Assembly: GCA_022828425.1 (NCBI GenBank)
Contig: CP094685.1
Span: forward strand, 1,426,001 to 1,490,000
DNA: 64,000 nt
DNA from: Candidatus Thiothrix sulfatifontis
GTDB taxonomy: Bacteria; Pseudomonadota; Gammaproteobacteria; Thiotrichales; Thiotrichaceae
Direction of reading: 5' to 3'
Made by a program: the position numbers and the translations under genes
In this document: in pieces, positions 1-8,199 of the stretch
Layout: the number at the start of each line of letters is the position of its first letter
Numbering within the stretch: position 1 is the first letter of the stretch
The notes under the pieces: generated by a model
Seen by the model: only the letters and a program-made list of their open reading frames with translations
Databases searched by the model: none
What the model was told of the DNA's origin: nothing

Positions 1-42
1 GTTTTAACAGGAAGTTACAGATTCCCTGCGTTTGATGATTAA
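1..42 (+). CDS. C-terminal tail of an upstream gene (partial)
   Basis: The first 14 codons of frame 1 stay open and close with TAA at 40-42, giving a 13-residue tail ending FPAFDD. It lies directly upstream of type III secretion genes on the same strand, so it could be the end of another gene of that cluster. The piece is too short to identify, and a chance open frame cannot be excluded. Confidence 0.3.
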   Translation, partial: VLTGSYRFPAFDD

Positions 43-87
43 GTCATCGGGAATTTTATTTTTACGGATAAATTTAGGAGATATTTT

Positions 88-261
88 ATGGATACTGCTA
101 TGTTAGCAAGCTCTGTTGCTACAAACAATACTGCTGCTATTGAGGCATCAGCTGCTATGACGCAAAGCAATATGGAGCGTGAGTTATCAGTTGCGGCCGA
201 TACTGGCGAATACAATGCAGCCAAAGGCGTAGCTGACTTGGTATCACAACAGACACAATAA
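88..261 (+). CDS. small Ala/Ser/Thr-rich protein, possible type III needle/pilin-position protein
   Basis: The ATG at 88 follows a good ribosome binding site (TTAGGAG, 73-79) and opens a 57-residue protein, too short for routine gene calling. It is rich in Ala, Ser, Thr and Gln, has no Cys and no membrane segment, and ends VADLVSQQTQ. The next genes are a TPR chaperone, SctI and SctJ. In Ysc and Hrp clusters the small needle or pilin gene sits at this place, and a GC-rich hairpin follows this gene, as is common after highly expressed subunits. I do not recognise a needle (SctF) sequence signature, so the role is inferred from position only. A YscE-like co-chaperone is an alternative. Confidence 0.55.
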   Translation: MDTAMLASSVATNNTAAIEASAAMTQSNMERELSVAADTGEYNAAKGVADLVSQQTQ

Positions 262-292
262 AAGTCATTTTATTGACGTTGTTTAATAAATA

Positions 293-316
293 GAGTCTGC
301 GGCTTTGCCGCAGCTC
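293..316 (+). terminator. GC-rich hairpin, possible attenuator
   Basis: CTGCGGC (297-303) and GCCGCAG (307-313) pair around a TTT loop, extended by GAG/CTC at 293-295 and 314-316 with one bulged base. No real U-tract follows. It separates the 57-residue gene from the TPR gene in AT-rich surroundings. It may stabilise the upstream message or partly terminate it. Confidence 0.45.
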
Positions 317-340
317 TTATGTTAAGTAGGTGTATAAATT

Positions 341-703
341 ATGCAAGTGAGTAGTGAATTACTCCAATTATTATCTCAAGCAGCTTATATGGCTTGTTTT
401 CGTGGAGAGCTTAAGCGTTCTCAACTTATCATGGATGGCGTAAATGCTGTTGGTAGAGAACAAATACCAATTAAGATGGGATTGGCTATCATTAAAGTCT
501 ATGCAGGTGACTATCGGCAAGCGATTAATATTATACGTGACCAAATTTTGTTAGAAGATCCTAATCACATGACTGCAAAATGTTTCTTAGGAATGGCACT
601 TAAACAAGTTGGAGAAAAAGCTGCTTCAAAAGAAATATTAGAAGAGGTGGTGATTAAAGGTAGTAAAGATGAACGTGATTTGGCGTCTGCATACTTAACT
701 TAA
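341..703 (+). CDS. TPR-type type III secretion chaperone (SctG/HrpB1-like)
   Basis: This 120-residue, mostly helical protein has TPR-like repeats (GMALKQVGEKAASKEILEEV near residues 87-106). It resembles the small TPR proteins of type III secretion loci (YscG, which chaperones the needle subunit, and the HrpB1/HrpK family). It is soluble, with no signal peptide. It lies 79 bases after the 57-residue gene and 14 bases before sctI, the order seen in Ysc-type operons (F-G-H-I-J). Codons are AT-rich compared with the chromosome to the right. The assignment rests on size, TPR character and context; the exact family is uncertain. Confidence 0.6.
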   Translation: MQVSSELLQLLSQAAYMACFRGELKRSQLIMDGVNAVGREQIPIKMGLAIIKVYAGDYRQAINIIRDQILLEDPNHMTAKCFLGMALKQVGEKAASKEILEEVVIKGSKDERDLASAYLT

Positions 704-717
704 AGAGATAATGTACT

Positions 718-1263
718 ATGTTTGATGTTAGTAATTTAGCAAGTTCGTTTGTTGACAATGCCTTGGTTCAGCCGCAGATTTTACCTGCTCCGCTTTCCCA
801 AAATGTGATGCGGTTTGATAGTGTTTTTAGCCAAAGAAAAAGTGTTGAAGATGTTGCTCCAGTAAATACTAGCATTTTACAGTTAAAAAATGATGATAGC
901 GAACTCAGTTCGACTGATTCATTAATGAGTAAAGTTGTTGATATAGATGATTCTTACCAAAAACTGATGAGCGATTTCTTTAACAAACCACAGTTTAAAG
1001 ATTTTTTGCCGGATAAAATTAATGCTAGTCAAAATGATATGCGAACTTATCCTTATGTTGGTGATACTAAGGATGTAGCAGCGAAGTACATGGATTTATC
1101 TAAAAAAAATCAGCAGTATAACGAAGCTGCCATTAATTATGCGGATGTGATTACCCTTAGAAATATTAAATCACAAATGTGGTTGTCCAACATGAAAATT
1201 ATATCATCTGCTGTTAAACAAGTTTCTGAAGGGTTTAAAACTTTGTTTAGAGCTGCTGGCTAA
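718..1263 (+). CDS. sctI: type III secretion inner rod protein SctI (YscI/HrpB-like)
   Basis: This is a 181-residue protein with a low-complexity N-terminal half and a helical C-terminus. The last ~40 residues (NIKSQMWLSNMKIISSAVKQ, then a short tail ending FRAAG) match the pattern of SctI inner rod proteins, whose conserved part is the extreme C-terminus. The rod links the needle to the export apparatus in the periplasm. It is longer than typical YscI (about 115 residues) because of the N-terminal region. sctJ follows 24 bases later, the normal gene order. Identification relies on the C-terminal pattern plus the strong neighbour SctJ. Confidence 0.65.
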   Translation: MFDVSNLASSFVDNALVQPQILPAPLSQNVMRFDSVFSQRKSVEDVAPVNTSILQLKNDDSELSSTDSLMSKVVDIDDSYQKLMSDFFNKPQFKDFLPDKINASQNDMRTYPYVGDTKDVAAKYMDLSKKNQQYNEAAINYADVITLRNIKSQMWLSNMKIISSAVKQVSEGFKTLFRAAG

Positions 1264-1287
1264 TTTTTCTAAAAATTGGTGAATAAC

Positions 1288-1884
1288 ATGATAACTAAAA
1301 AAATCAAAGTTTTTATCGCATCAATTACTTTGTTGTTACTTACTGGTTGCAAAACAGAGTTATATAGCAACTTGATCGAGAGTGACGTCAACTCTATGCT
1401 CTCAATTCTGTTAAACAACAAGGTGACGGCAGAAAAAACTTTTGATAAGAAAGCAGGTACTTATTTTCTGCATGTGGAAGAATCACAAATTCCCCAAGCA
1501 GTACAGCTTCTTAAACAGCACGGCTATCCCAAGGAAAAAATTGCGACAGTCGGCGAATTATTCAAAAAAGAAGGGTTGATTTCATCTCCACTGGAAGAAC
1601 GTACCCGTTTCATTTTCGCCTTATCGCAAAGTGTGCAAGAAACCCTATCGCAAATTGACGGCGTGTTAGTCGCACGGGTACACGTGGTATTGCCTGAAAA
1701 CAATCCGCTTGATAAAGAAATCAAGCCATCCTCCGCTTCGGTCTTCATCAAATACAATCCTGCTTACCGTTTGGAAGACATGAAATCAGACATTAAGTTG
1801 ATCGTTGAGAAAAGTATTGAGGGTCTGACTTACGATAAAGTATCGGTGGTGATGGTTCCGGCACAGTTTTCGGCGACGAATTAG
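1288..1884 (+). CDS. sctJ: type III secretion inner membrane ring lipoprotein SctJ, C-terminally short
   Basis: A lipoprotein signal (LLLLTGC, Cys 21) is followed by the two ring-building domains of the YscJ/PrgK/FliF family. Diagnostic stretches are LLNNKVTAEK, LKQHGYPKEKIATVGELF, GLISSPLEERTRF and LSQIDGVLVARVHVVLP. ATG 1288 is preferred over TTG 1276 because it gives the compact signal peptide. The protein is only 198 residues: it stops just after the second domain (VSVVMVPAQFSATN). YscJ-type proteins (about 245 residues) carry another ~40 residues with a C-terminal transmembrane helix. The stop overlaps the end of the convergent acyltransferase gene, so the missing tail is not simply hidden by a nearby frameshift. 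Confidence 0.88.
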   Translation: MITKKIKVFIASITLLLLTGCKTELYSNLIESDVNSMLSILLNNKVTAEKTFDKKAGTYFLHVEESQIPQAVQLLKQHGYPKEKIATVGELFKKEGLISSPLEERTRFIFALSQSVQETLSQIDGVLVARVHVVLPENNPLDKEIKPSSASVFIKYNPAYRLEDMKSDIKLIVEKSIEGLTYDKVSVVMVPAQFSATN

Positions 1885-2792
1885 TAGCTTGGCGGTTCGT
1901 CTGCTGGGCGAGTGCGGAACAATTTGAGTACCCACATGTATTGCTCAGGGTGTTCTGTGATCAGTGTTTGTAGCCCTGTGTTCAGGATTTCGGCATTCTG
2001 AGCTTCATCTTTACCGGGAAAATCGGCTAAGGCACTGCCAATGACAATCTCATAACCGCCATGTGTTGGATTAAAGAATGCCATGATCGGCAGGGCAACC
2101 GCCTTGCCCAATTTCGTCAGCCGTGCCGGTGTGGTGAGCGTGGCTTTGGGTACACCAAAAAACGGCGCGAACACCGAATGTTTGCTGCCATGATCTTCAT
2201 CCGGCAAAAAGAACATGAAGCGTCCCGGTTCCAGCGCTTTCACCAGTTTCATCATGCCTTCTTCACGCGCCACCACGAATTCCACATCTTGCAGACGACT
2301 GCGTGCAATCAGCCAATTGATCACAGGATTGCGGAACGGTTTGTACGAGCCATAGGCGCGGTAATATTGCCCGATAGCAACCGGCGCGAATTCTAACCAT
2401 ACCGAATGCCCCAACATGAGGATGACATTCTGTCCGGCAGCAATGGCTTGCTCCACATGTTCACGCCCGCTAATGCGGGTACGTTGGTAAACGTGGCGGC
2501 GAGCGCGAAAAAACAAGATGCTGTAATCCAGCATGGCGCTGGCATATTCTTGTAAATGGCTTTGCGCCATGTGCTCATGTTCGGTGTCACTCAGTGCGGG
2601 GAAACATAAGCGCAAATTGCTCAATACGACTGCGCGGCGTTTGCGATTGTGGCGGTAAATCCAATTGCCTAAGTGTTTGCCAAGCCAGCGGCGTGCTTGC
2701 CAAGGCAGCCAAGCGATTCCGGCGAATACTCCGACACCCGCCCAAGTGAGCCAGTGTTGCGGGGCAAGCAAAGCGCGGGTGAATGTGGTCAC
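1881..2792 (-). CDS. lipid A biosynthesis acyltransferase (LpxL/LpxM family)
   Basis: The product transfers a secondary acyl chain to lipid A precursors at the inner membrane. It has an N-terminal hydrophobic segment (HWLTWAGVGVFAGIAWLPW) and the HX4E catalytic motif (GHSVWLE). It also has the later FLPDEDHGSKHSVFAPFFG block typical of the family. I chose the GTG at 2790-2792, which overlaps the stop of the upstream gene by 4 bases (GTGA) and gives 303 residues. The longer frame to 2843 would overlap the neighbour by 55 bases. It is last in a four-gene operon (psiE-like, hemH, cinA-like, this gene). A second family member lies at 7167-8120. Confidence 0.9.
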   Translation of the reverse strand: MTTFTRALLAPQHWLTWAGVGVFAGIAWLPWQARRWLGKHLGNWIYRHNRKRRAVVLSNLRLCFPALSDTEHEHMAQSHLQEYASAMLDYSILFFRARRHVYQRTRISGREHVEQAIAAGQNVILMLGHSVWLEFAPVAIGQYYRAYGSYKPFRNPVINWLIARSRLQDVEFVVAREEGMMKLVKALEPGRFMFFLPDEDHGSKHSVFAPFFGVPKATLTTPARLTKLGKAVALPIMAFFNPTHGGYEIVIGSALADFPGKDEAQNAEILNTGLQTLITEHPEQYMWVLKLFRTRPADEPPSY

Positions 2793-3529
2793 ACTTGTGG
2801 TGTGCAATCGACGTTCTCGGCCTGCATTCGTGCCGCAAACCACGCAGCGGCGGGGGCTACGTCAGCGGCGCGGCCCTTGATACCAAAGTCGATTTTGCGG
2901 CGTTCAACTGTGCTCGGCAGGCTGGAAATGCGCACGGCGGGAAAGGTTCTGAGCAGTTCTTCCATCATCGGAATCAGCTCGCTTTCTTGCACCGCTTGCA
3001 ATGTCCAACGTTGTTCAATCGGTGGGGTTGTGTCGAAATACTGTGCGTAATACGTGTCCAGCGCCCATTCGACCATCGGCCATGCCATATTAGGGAAACC
3101 GGGGACAAAGTGGTGATGTTGCAATTTGAAACCCGGAATTTGGTTAATGGGGTTGGGAATCAAACTGGCACCGTCGGGCAGTTCACTCATGCGAATGCGA
3201 TTAGGGTAAGCCTCTGTACCGAAGCGCCCTTCGATCAAGGCAACTGCTTGTGGGTGGCGCCAGAGTTTGACACCTGCCGCCGCCGCCGCTGCTTGGCGGG
3301 TCAAATCATCAGGGGTTGCGCCGATGCCACCGAAACTGAATACAATTTCTTCACTTTGCAAGGTTTCGCGCAAGGTTTGCAGCAATAAATCCCAATCGTC
3401 GCCGATCATGCGCACCCACGCCAGCGCCAAGCCGCGTGCTTTGAGGAAACTCATGACTTGTGGCAGGTGTTTGTCTTGGCGCAAACCGCTGAGCAATTCG
3501 TCGCCGATGAGGATTAGCCCAACTTTCAT
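2789..3529 (-). CDS. molybdopterin-binding (CinA N-terminal/MoCF-like) domain protein
   Basis: This 246-residue protein consists of a MoCF_biosynth-type domain as found at the N-terminus of CinA. It opens with LILIGDELLSG and has the FSFGGIGATPDDLTRQA signature loop near residue 65-80. It lacks the C-terminal nicotinamide-nucleotide amidohydrolase domain of full CinA (about 400 residues). Similar stand-alone proteins are usually annotated as competence/damage-inducible protein A-like; their substrate is not firmly known. Its ATG overlaps the hemH stop by 4 bases and its stop overlaps the next start by 4 bases, so it is translationally coupled on both sides. Confidence 0.85.
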   Translation of the reverse strand: MKVGLILIGDELLSGLRQDKHLPQVMSFLKARGLALAWVRMIGDDWDLLLQTLRETLQSEEIVFSFGGIGATPDDLTRQAAAAAAGVKLWRHPQAVALIEGRFGTEAYPNRIRMSELPDGASLIPNPINQIPGFKLQHHHFVPGFPNMAWPMVEWALDTYYAQYFDTTPPIEQRWTLQAVQESELIPMMEELLRTFPAVRISSLPSTVERRKIDFGIKGRAADVAPAAAWFAARMQAENVDCTPQV

Positions 3530-4638
3530 TTTTTTGCCCCTTTGTCGATCGCGTGTTGCAAGGTTTGCTCGGCTTGTTTTTGTTGTCCTGCTGCTGACCA
3601 GTTGGGTGAGGTTTCTGCCCAGCCGACGGTATGTTGCTGAATAATGTCGGCAAGTGCTTTAATGTGATCAGGGTTGGCGTTTAGCGCGGGGATGTAGTGG
3701 TAGCTTTCCCCGCCCGCATGTTCAAAATACTCGCGGTTTTCTTCGCGAATTTCTTCCAGTGTTTCAAGGCAGTCGGCGGCAAAACCGGGGCAAATCACGT
3801 CAACGTGTTTGATGCCTTCAGCGGGCAGGGCTTGCATGGTTTTGTCGGTGTAAGGTTGCAGCCATTCCGCTTTGCCGAAGCGCGATTGGAAGGTGACGCG
3901 CCATTCGTTGGGGCGCAGGTTGAGTTCTGCCGCTAATAACCGCGCGGTTTTGTGGCATTCGCAGTGGTAGGGATCGCCGAGCATGAGGTTGCGCTTGGGA
4001 ATGCCGTGGAAAGACATGAGCAGCAGTTGTCCGCGCGGGTGTTTTTCCCAGTGGGTCAACACGCTGTTGGCAAGTGCTTTGATGTAGCCGGGGTGATCGT
4101 GGTAGTGATTCACCAGGCGCAGTTCGGGCATCCAGCGCCAGCGCTTGAGTTCGTCGAATACTTTGTCGAAGGTAGTGGCGTTGGTCGCAGCGCAATATTG
4201 GGGGTAAAGCGGCAACACGAGTATACGCCGCGCTCCGGCTTCCTTGAGCTTTAGCAAGGTGGCGGGGATGGAGGGGTTGCCGTAGCGCATCGCTAGCGCA
4301 ATTTTCACCGGGCCGTTGAAGCGGATTTCCATTTCTTTTTGCAGCGCTTTTTGTTGTTGCAGGGAAATGCTCATCAGCGGTGAGCCGTCTTCTGTCCACA
4401 CGGTTTTGTATTTTTCGGCACTTTTGGCAGGGCGCGTGTTGAGGATAATGCCGTGCAGGATGATATTCCAGATAATGCGTGGAATTTCCACGACGCGCGG
4501 GTCAGAGAGAAATTCTTTCAAATAGCGTCGCAAGCCAGTCGCGTCAGGGCTGTCGGGCGTGCCTAGATTGGTTATTAAAATGCCAGTGCATTCTGATTTG
4601 CCGTGGAAATAATCCTGTTCATTGATAAAGCGGCTCAT
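3526..4638 (-). CDS. hemH: ferrochelatase
   Basis: HemH inserts Fe2+ into protoporphyrin IX, the last step of protoheme synthesis, at the membrane surface. The 370-residue protein shows the LITNLGTPDSP start. It also shows the LLMSFHGIPKRNL block carrying the metal-binding His, YHCECHKTARLLA, and FQSRFGKAEWLQPYTD with CPGFAADCLETLEEI near the end. All key elements are present and the length is normal for the family, with a slightly extended, Gln/Lys-rich C-terminus. It overlaps psiE-like (upstream) and the CinA-like gene (downstream) by 4 bases each. Confidence 0.96.
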   Translation of the reverse strand: MSRFINEQDYFHGKSECTGILITNLGTPDSPDATGLRRYLKEFLSDPRVVEIPRIIWNIILHGIILNTRPAKSAEKYKTVWTEDGSPLMSISLQQQKALQKEMEIRFNGPVKIALAMRYGNPSIPATLLKLKEAGARRILVLPLYPQYCAATNATTFDKVFDELKRWRWMPELRLVNHYHDHPGYIKALANSVLTHWEKHPRGQLLLMSFHGIPKRNLMLGDPYHCECHKTARLLAAELNLRPNEWRVTFQSRFGKAEWLQPYTDKTMQALPAEGIKHVDVICPGFAADCLETLEEIREENREYFEHAGGESYHYIPALNANPDHIKALADIIQQHTVGWAETSPNWSAAGQQKQAEQTLQHAIDKGAKK

Positions 4639-5048
4639 GGGTGGGGAGTTCCTCTGCGGTTCTTTTCATAAGGGTATTTCACATGACCAAAGCGTACAAT
4701 GAGTACAGCCAGTGAAATCAGTAGGATAGAGCTGGAAATCGCTAACATCTGCCATTCATTCATGGCTTTCATGTCAAGAATGAGGTAACGGGCGAGTGCC
4801 ACCATGCCGATGTAGAGTGGCATTCGTACCGGCACTTCCCCGGATTGGATGTAAACCACCACCATGGTAATGATTTCTAAATAAATAAACAGCAGCAGTA
4901 GGTCGGCAATCTGGACTTTGAGATGGATGAAAATATTGTAAATCTCTTGCCCCACAGCAATGACGGTGGCGACGGTGATGACACCGAGCAATAAGTATTC
5001 AAGCCCGTGCAACAATTTCTGGCTGGCAGAAATGTTCGGTTTGTCCAT
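4635..5048 (-). CDS. PsiE-family inner membrane protein
   Basis: This 137-residue protein has four predicted membrane segments (LLLGVITVATVIAVG, IADLLLLFIYLEIITMVVVY, MPLYIGMVALARYLIL, MLAISSSILLISLAVLIV) and matches the phosphate-starvation-inducible PsiE family, whose function is unclear. The open frame extends to 5237, but the ATG at 5046-5048 has AAGGA just upstream and fits the family start (MDKPNISAS). Starting further upstream would run into the divergent phosphatase gene. It is first in the operon with hemH. Confidence 0.85.
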   Translation of the reverse strand: MDKPNISASQKLLHGLEYLLLGVITVATVIAVGQEIYNIFIHLKVQIADLLLLFIYLEIITMVVVYIQSGEVPVRMPLYIGMVALARYLILDMKAMNEWQMLAISSSILLISLAVLIVRFGHVKYPYEKNRRGTPHP

Positions 5049-5070
5049 GTGTGGGTATCCTTGTATTGTT

Positions 5071-5087
5071 AGCGTTTTGGTAACGCT
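5071..5087. promoter_or_regulatory. inverted repeat in a divergent promoter region
   Basis: AGCGTT (5071-5076) and AACGCT (5082-5087) are perfect arms around 5 bases, in the 50-base gap between the divergent psiE-like operon and the inositol-phosphatase-like gene. This is a possible shared operator; no regulator is identifiable here. Confidence 0.3.
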
Positions 5088-5098
5088 GGGTAGGTTAA

Positions 5099-5893
5099 AT
5101 GATGCAGCCTGATTTGCAAGTATTGATGCGGGAAATACGTCAAATTGCACGCGCCGAAATTCTACCGCGTTTCGAGCACATTGGCTTTGCGGTAAAACAA
5201 GACGGCAGTTTGCTGACCGAGGCGGATTTGGCGACAAATCAGCGCATTGCGGCGTTTTTGCTGCAAGAGTGGCCTGAAATTGCGTTTCTGAGTGAGGAGA
5301 TGGAGCGCGAGGAACAAGAACGTTTATTGCGCGAAGCCGATGCGCTGTGGTGTTTGGATCCCTTGGATGGTACGAGCAATTTTGCGGCGGGTATCCCGTT
5401 GTTTGCGGTGTCGTTGGCGTTGTTTCAGCGCGGTGAAGTGGTACTGGCGCTGACTTACGACCCGGTGCGTGATGAAATGTTTACCGCACAGCGGGGGCGG
5501 GGAGCCTGGTTGAATGGTCAGCCTTTGCGTTGTCAGCCCAGTGAGTTTCAGTTGCGCAATGCGGTGGCAATTGTGGATTTCAAACGCTTAGCGCCTGCCT
5601 TGAAGCAAGCATTGATGACGAATCCGCCCTACGGTTCGCAGCGTAATTTGGGCAGTTGCGTGCTGGAATGGGCGTGGATGGCGGCGAATCGGGGCAATTT
5701 GTATTTGCACGGTGGCATGAAGTTGTGGGATTTGGCGGCAGGGTCGCTGATTTTGGCGGAAGCGGGGGGCTATGCCGCGACTTTGCAGGGTGAGCCGGTG
5801 TTTGTGGCAGCGTTAGCGCCGCGTTCGGTGGTGATCTCCCCGGATCCGGTGTTGTTTGCGGCGTGGTTGGGTTATTTGCAGGCGCAACAGTGA
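5099..5893 (+). CDS. inositol monophosphatase family phosphatase
   Basis: This 264-residue metal-dependent phosphatase shows all family motifs. FLSEEMEREE supplies the first metal ligands, CLDPLDGTSNFAAGIPLFAVS is close to the signature, and LWDLAAGSLILAEAGG lies at the C-terminus. Members include SuhB, CysQ and HisN; the substrate (inositol phosphate, PAP or histidinol phosphate) cannot be told from sequence alone. Two adjacent ATGs at 5099 and 5102 are possible starts. Its stop overlaps the murI start by 4 bases (GTGA), so the two are coupled. Confidence 0.9.
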   Translation: MMQPDLQVLMREIRQIARAEILPRFEHIGFAVKQDGSLLTEADLATNQRIAAFLLQEWPEIAFLSEEMEREEQERLLREADALWCLDPLDGTSNFAAGIPLFAVSLALFQRGEVVLALTYDPVRDEMFTAQRGRGAWLNGQPLRCQPSEFQLRNAVAIVDFKRLAPALKQALMTNPPYGSQRNLGSCVLEWAWMAANRGNLYLHGGMKLWDLAAGSLILAEAGGYAATLQGEPVFVAALAPRSVVISPDPVLFAAWLGYLQAQQ

Positions 5894-6702
5894 ACGCGGC
5901 ACGGCACACACAACCCATTGGGGTATTCGATTCGGGTTTGGGGGGCATTTCGGTCTTGCGTGAAATTCACCGCTTGTTGCCTGCGGAACACCTGATTTAC
6001 GTGGCGGATTCGGCTCATGCGCCTTACGGGGCAAAAACCTCGGATTATATTCGGGCACGTAGCAAGCGGGTGGCGGATTTCTTGTTGGAACAGGACGTTA
6101 AAGTGTTGGTGGTGGCGTGTAATACCGCGACGGTTCATGCAGTGGCGTATTTGCGCGAAACCTTGCCGATTCCGGTGGTGGGGATTGAGCCTGCTGTGAA
6201 ACCTGCTGCTCGCTTGACGCAAACAGGGGTGATTGGGGTGTTAGCCACGCAACAAACGGTGAATAGCCCGCGTTTGCAGCAGTTGATTCGCGATCATGCA
6301 GCGGGAGTGCAGGTGATGACGCAAGCTTGCCCCGGTTTGGTGGAGCATGTGGAGGCGGGGGATTTTAGTAGCACGGCGGTACGTCAATTGCTTAAAGCTT
6401 ATACCTTGCCTTTGCTGGATGCGGGGGTGGATACTTTGGTGCTGGGGTGTACGCACTACCCGTTTTTGGCAGAGGCGCTTGCGGATGTGACGCACGGCCG
6501 AATGACTATTTTGGAAACCAGTACGCCGGTGACTCACCAGTTGATGCGGGTGTTGGAACAAGAGAATTTGCGCCGCCCGCAAACAGGGCAGGGCAGCGTG
6601 CAATTTTTTTCCAGTAAAGCCGATCAGCAACATGCGAACAGCATCCAAACCTTGTGGCAACACCGGGTTGCGGTGGGGTTGCTGCCGGATGCTTATCGCT
6701 GA
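5890..6702 (+). CDS. murI: glutamate racemase
   Basis: MurI makes D-glutamate for peptidoglycan. The 270-residue protein has the FDSGLGGISVL start and the two catalytic cysteines in VVACNTATVHA and LVLGCTHYPFL. GTG 5890 is preferred because it gives the 4-base GTGA overlap with the upstream stop and the normal family start just ahead of QPIGVFDSG. A longer frame exists to 5863. It is convergent with slyD, 6 bases away. It supplies precursor for the mur genes in the dcw cluster of this window. Confidence 0.95.
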   Translation: MNAARHTQPIGVFDSGLGGISVLREIHRLLPAEHLIYVADSAHAPYGAKTSDYIRARSKRVADFLLEQDVKVLVVACNTATVHAVAYLRETLPIPVVGIEPAVKPAARLTQTGVIGVLATQQTVNSPRLQQLIRDHAAGVQVMTQACPGLVEHVEAGDFSSTAVRQLLKAYTLPLLDAGVDTLVLGCTHYPFLAEALADVTHGRMTILETSTPVTHQLMRVLEQENLRRPQTGQGSVQFFSSKADQQHANSIQTLWQHRVAVGLLPDAYR

Positions 6703-6708
6703 ACAGGC

Positions 6709-7200
6709 TTAGTGGTGGTGATGACCACCTTCACCGTGGGCGTGACCGTGGGCAACTTCTTCTTCAGACGCGGCACGGACATCCAGAATCGTAACCTCAA
6801 ACGTCAGGGCTACGCCTGCGAGTGGGTGATTCGCGTCAATGGTAACGCTGTTGTCATCGACGGCGGCGATGCGAATGGTTTGATTGCCAGCACCCGTTTG
6901 GGCGTGAAATTCGGCACCGGCAACGATTTGTTCAGCCGGAACGCCTTCAAACATGCTGCGCGGGACTTGTTGGGTCATGCGTTCGTCGTATTCGCCGTAG
7001 GCTTCGGCGGGTGGCACAGTGACAGTCAGGCTGTCGTTGGCTTGTTTGCCGACTAACTGTTTTTCCAGCCCCGGAATAATATTGTCAGCACCGTGCAGGT
7101 AGGCGAATGGTTGGTCAGCATCCGCTTGATCGAGCACTTGGCCTTGATCGTCAGTCAGGGTGTAGGTCATGGTGACCACGGTGTGTTGTGCGATTTGCAT
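6709..7200 (-). CDS. slyD: FKBP-type peptidyl-prolyl isomerase, SlyD-like
   Basis: This 163-residue protein has an FKBP fold starting [18 protein letters not shown] and the conserved FAYLHGADNIIPGLEKQLVG block. The chaperone (IF) insertion follows, around PAEAYGEYDERMTQQVPRSMF. The last dozen residues (HGHAHGEGGHHHH) form a His-rich metal-binding tail, as in SlyD, which links the enzyme to nickel handling. The ATG has AAGGAA upstream. Its first 34 bases overlap the 3' end of the acyltransferase gene on the same strand. Confidence 0.93.
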   Translation of the reverse strand: MQIAQHTVVTMTYTLTDDQGQVLDQADADQPFAYLHGADNIIPGLEKQLVGKQANDSLTVTVPPAEAYGEYDERMTQQVPRSMFEGVPAEQIVAGAEFHAQTGAGNQTIRIAAVDDNSVTIDANHPLAGVALTFEVTILDVRAASEEEVAHGHAHGEGGHHHH

Positions 7201-8120
7201 CGGTTTTCCTTAGAGTAGAGAGAATATCGGTTGCCGCCGGTTGGGTCGTCCTTGTAGCGGCGGTGTGTCCATAAATATTGGGCGGGGAACTCGCGTACCT
7301 GTTGCTCAATGCGTTGATTTATCCGTGTTGTGTCGTCAAGTATGGCTTGGCTGGGAAAATTTTCAAGTGCAGGCAGGAAACGTAGCCGATAGCCGGTAGC
7401 GGTTCGCAGCGTAAAGAACGGTACAACCTGTGCTTTGCCTAATGTGGCAAGGCGGCTGGTAGCGGTGTTGGTGGCGGCTGCTACCCCAAAAAACGGGGCA
7501 AACACGGCATTTTTGTGCCCGAAATTTTGGTCTTGCGCGTACCAGACCACCTGGCCTTGTTGCAGGCTGCGGATCATGTCGCGGATATTGTCACGTGAAA
7601 TGGCTTTGCCGTAACGTTTGGAACGCAGGCGAGCCACGCGCCATTCGATCAGCGGATTTTGGTGCGGGCGGTAGATGACGTGTAAGGGGGCGTACTGTGC
7701 GAGAATGCGTCCGCCGAGTTCGAGGCTGGTGAAATGGGCGCTGAGTAACACCACGCCACCGTGTTGCATGGCGGTTTGCAGGTGTTCCAGCCCTTCGATC
7801 TGGGTTTGCTGGGCAAGTTTGGTATCATCCCCCCACCAACTGAGTGCCGTTTCCAATAAGCCGCGTCCTAATGAAATAAAGTGTTCGCGGTTGAGTTGGA
7901 AGCGTGTGGCTGGGGTGAGTTCGGGAAACGCAAGTTCCAGATTGATGCAGCAAATCTGGCGGCGTTTGGGTAGAGCGAAGAACATCAGCAAGCCGAGCTG
8001 CTTGCCTAGCCACATTTGCATTCCCCACGGTAATTGCACCACTAGCCACAAGCAACCCAGCCCTAGCCATGTGAGCCAGTAGCGCGGGTGTAAAAACTGT
8101 TTGCCTGAAATTCTTTCCAC
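7167..8120 (-). CDS. second LpxL/LpxM-family lipid A acyltransferase
   Basis: This 317-residue protein starts with GTG and begins [20 protein letters not shown], the standard LpxL N-terminus with its membrane anchor. The catalytic HX4E motif is [11 protein letters not shown], and the FAPFFG block is in [15 protein letters not shown]. Lipid A normally needs two late acyltransferases, and this window holds two (see 1881-2792); which adds which chain is not predictable. It is divergent from hldE, another LPS gene, across an 80-base gap. Its 3' end overlaps slyD by 34 bases; the last residues look non-conserved. Confidence 0.92.
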   Translation of the reverse strand: MERISGKQFLHPRYWLTWLGLGCLWLVVQLPWGMQMWLGKQLGLLMFFALPKRRQICCINLELAFPELTPATRFQLNREHFISLGRGLLETALSWWGDDTKLAQQTQIEGLEHLQTAMQHGGVVLLSAHFTSLELGGRILAQYAPLHVIYRPHQNPLIEWRVARLRSKRYGKAISRDNIRDMIRSLQQGQVVWYAQDQNFGHKNAVFAPFFGVAAATNTATSRLATLGKAQVVPFFTLRTATGYRLRFLPALENFPSQAILDDTTRINQRIEQQVREFPAQYLWTHRRYKDDPTGGNRYSLYSKENRCKSHNTPWSP

Positions 8121-8199
8121 ACGATGTCCAAGACCTGAATCAGCGCCTTATGGTAAACTTTCCAACTTGTTTTTTCTTGTTTTATGTAAAAAATTAACG

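Noticed and set aside
88..261. Calling the 57-residue protein SctF outright
   Set aside because: Position fits, but no needle-protein sequence signature can be seen; kept as a positional hypothesis only.
2061..2396. Plus-strand frame opposite the first acyltransferase gene
   Set aside because: Antisense shadow, no ribosome site or family.
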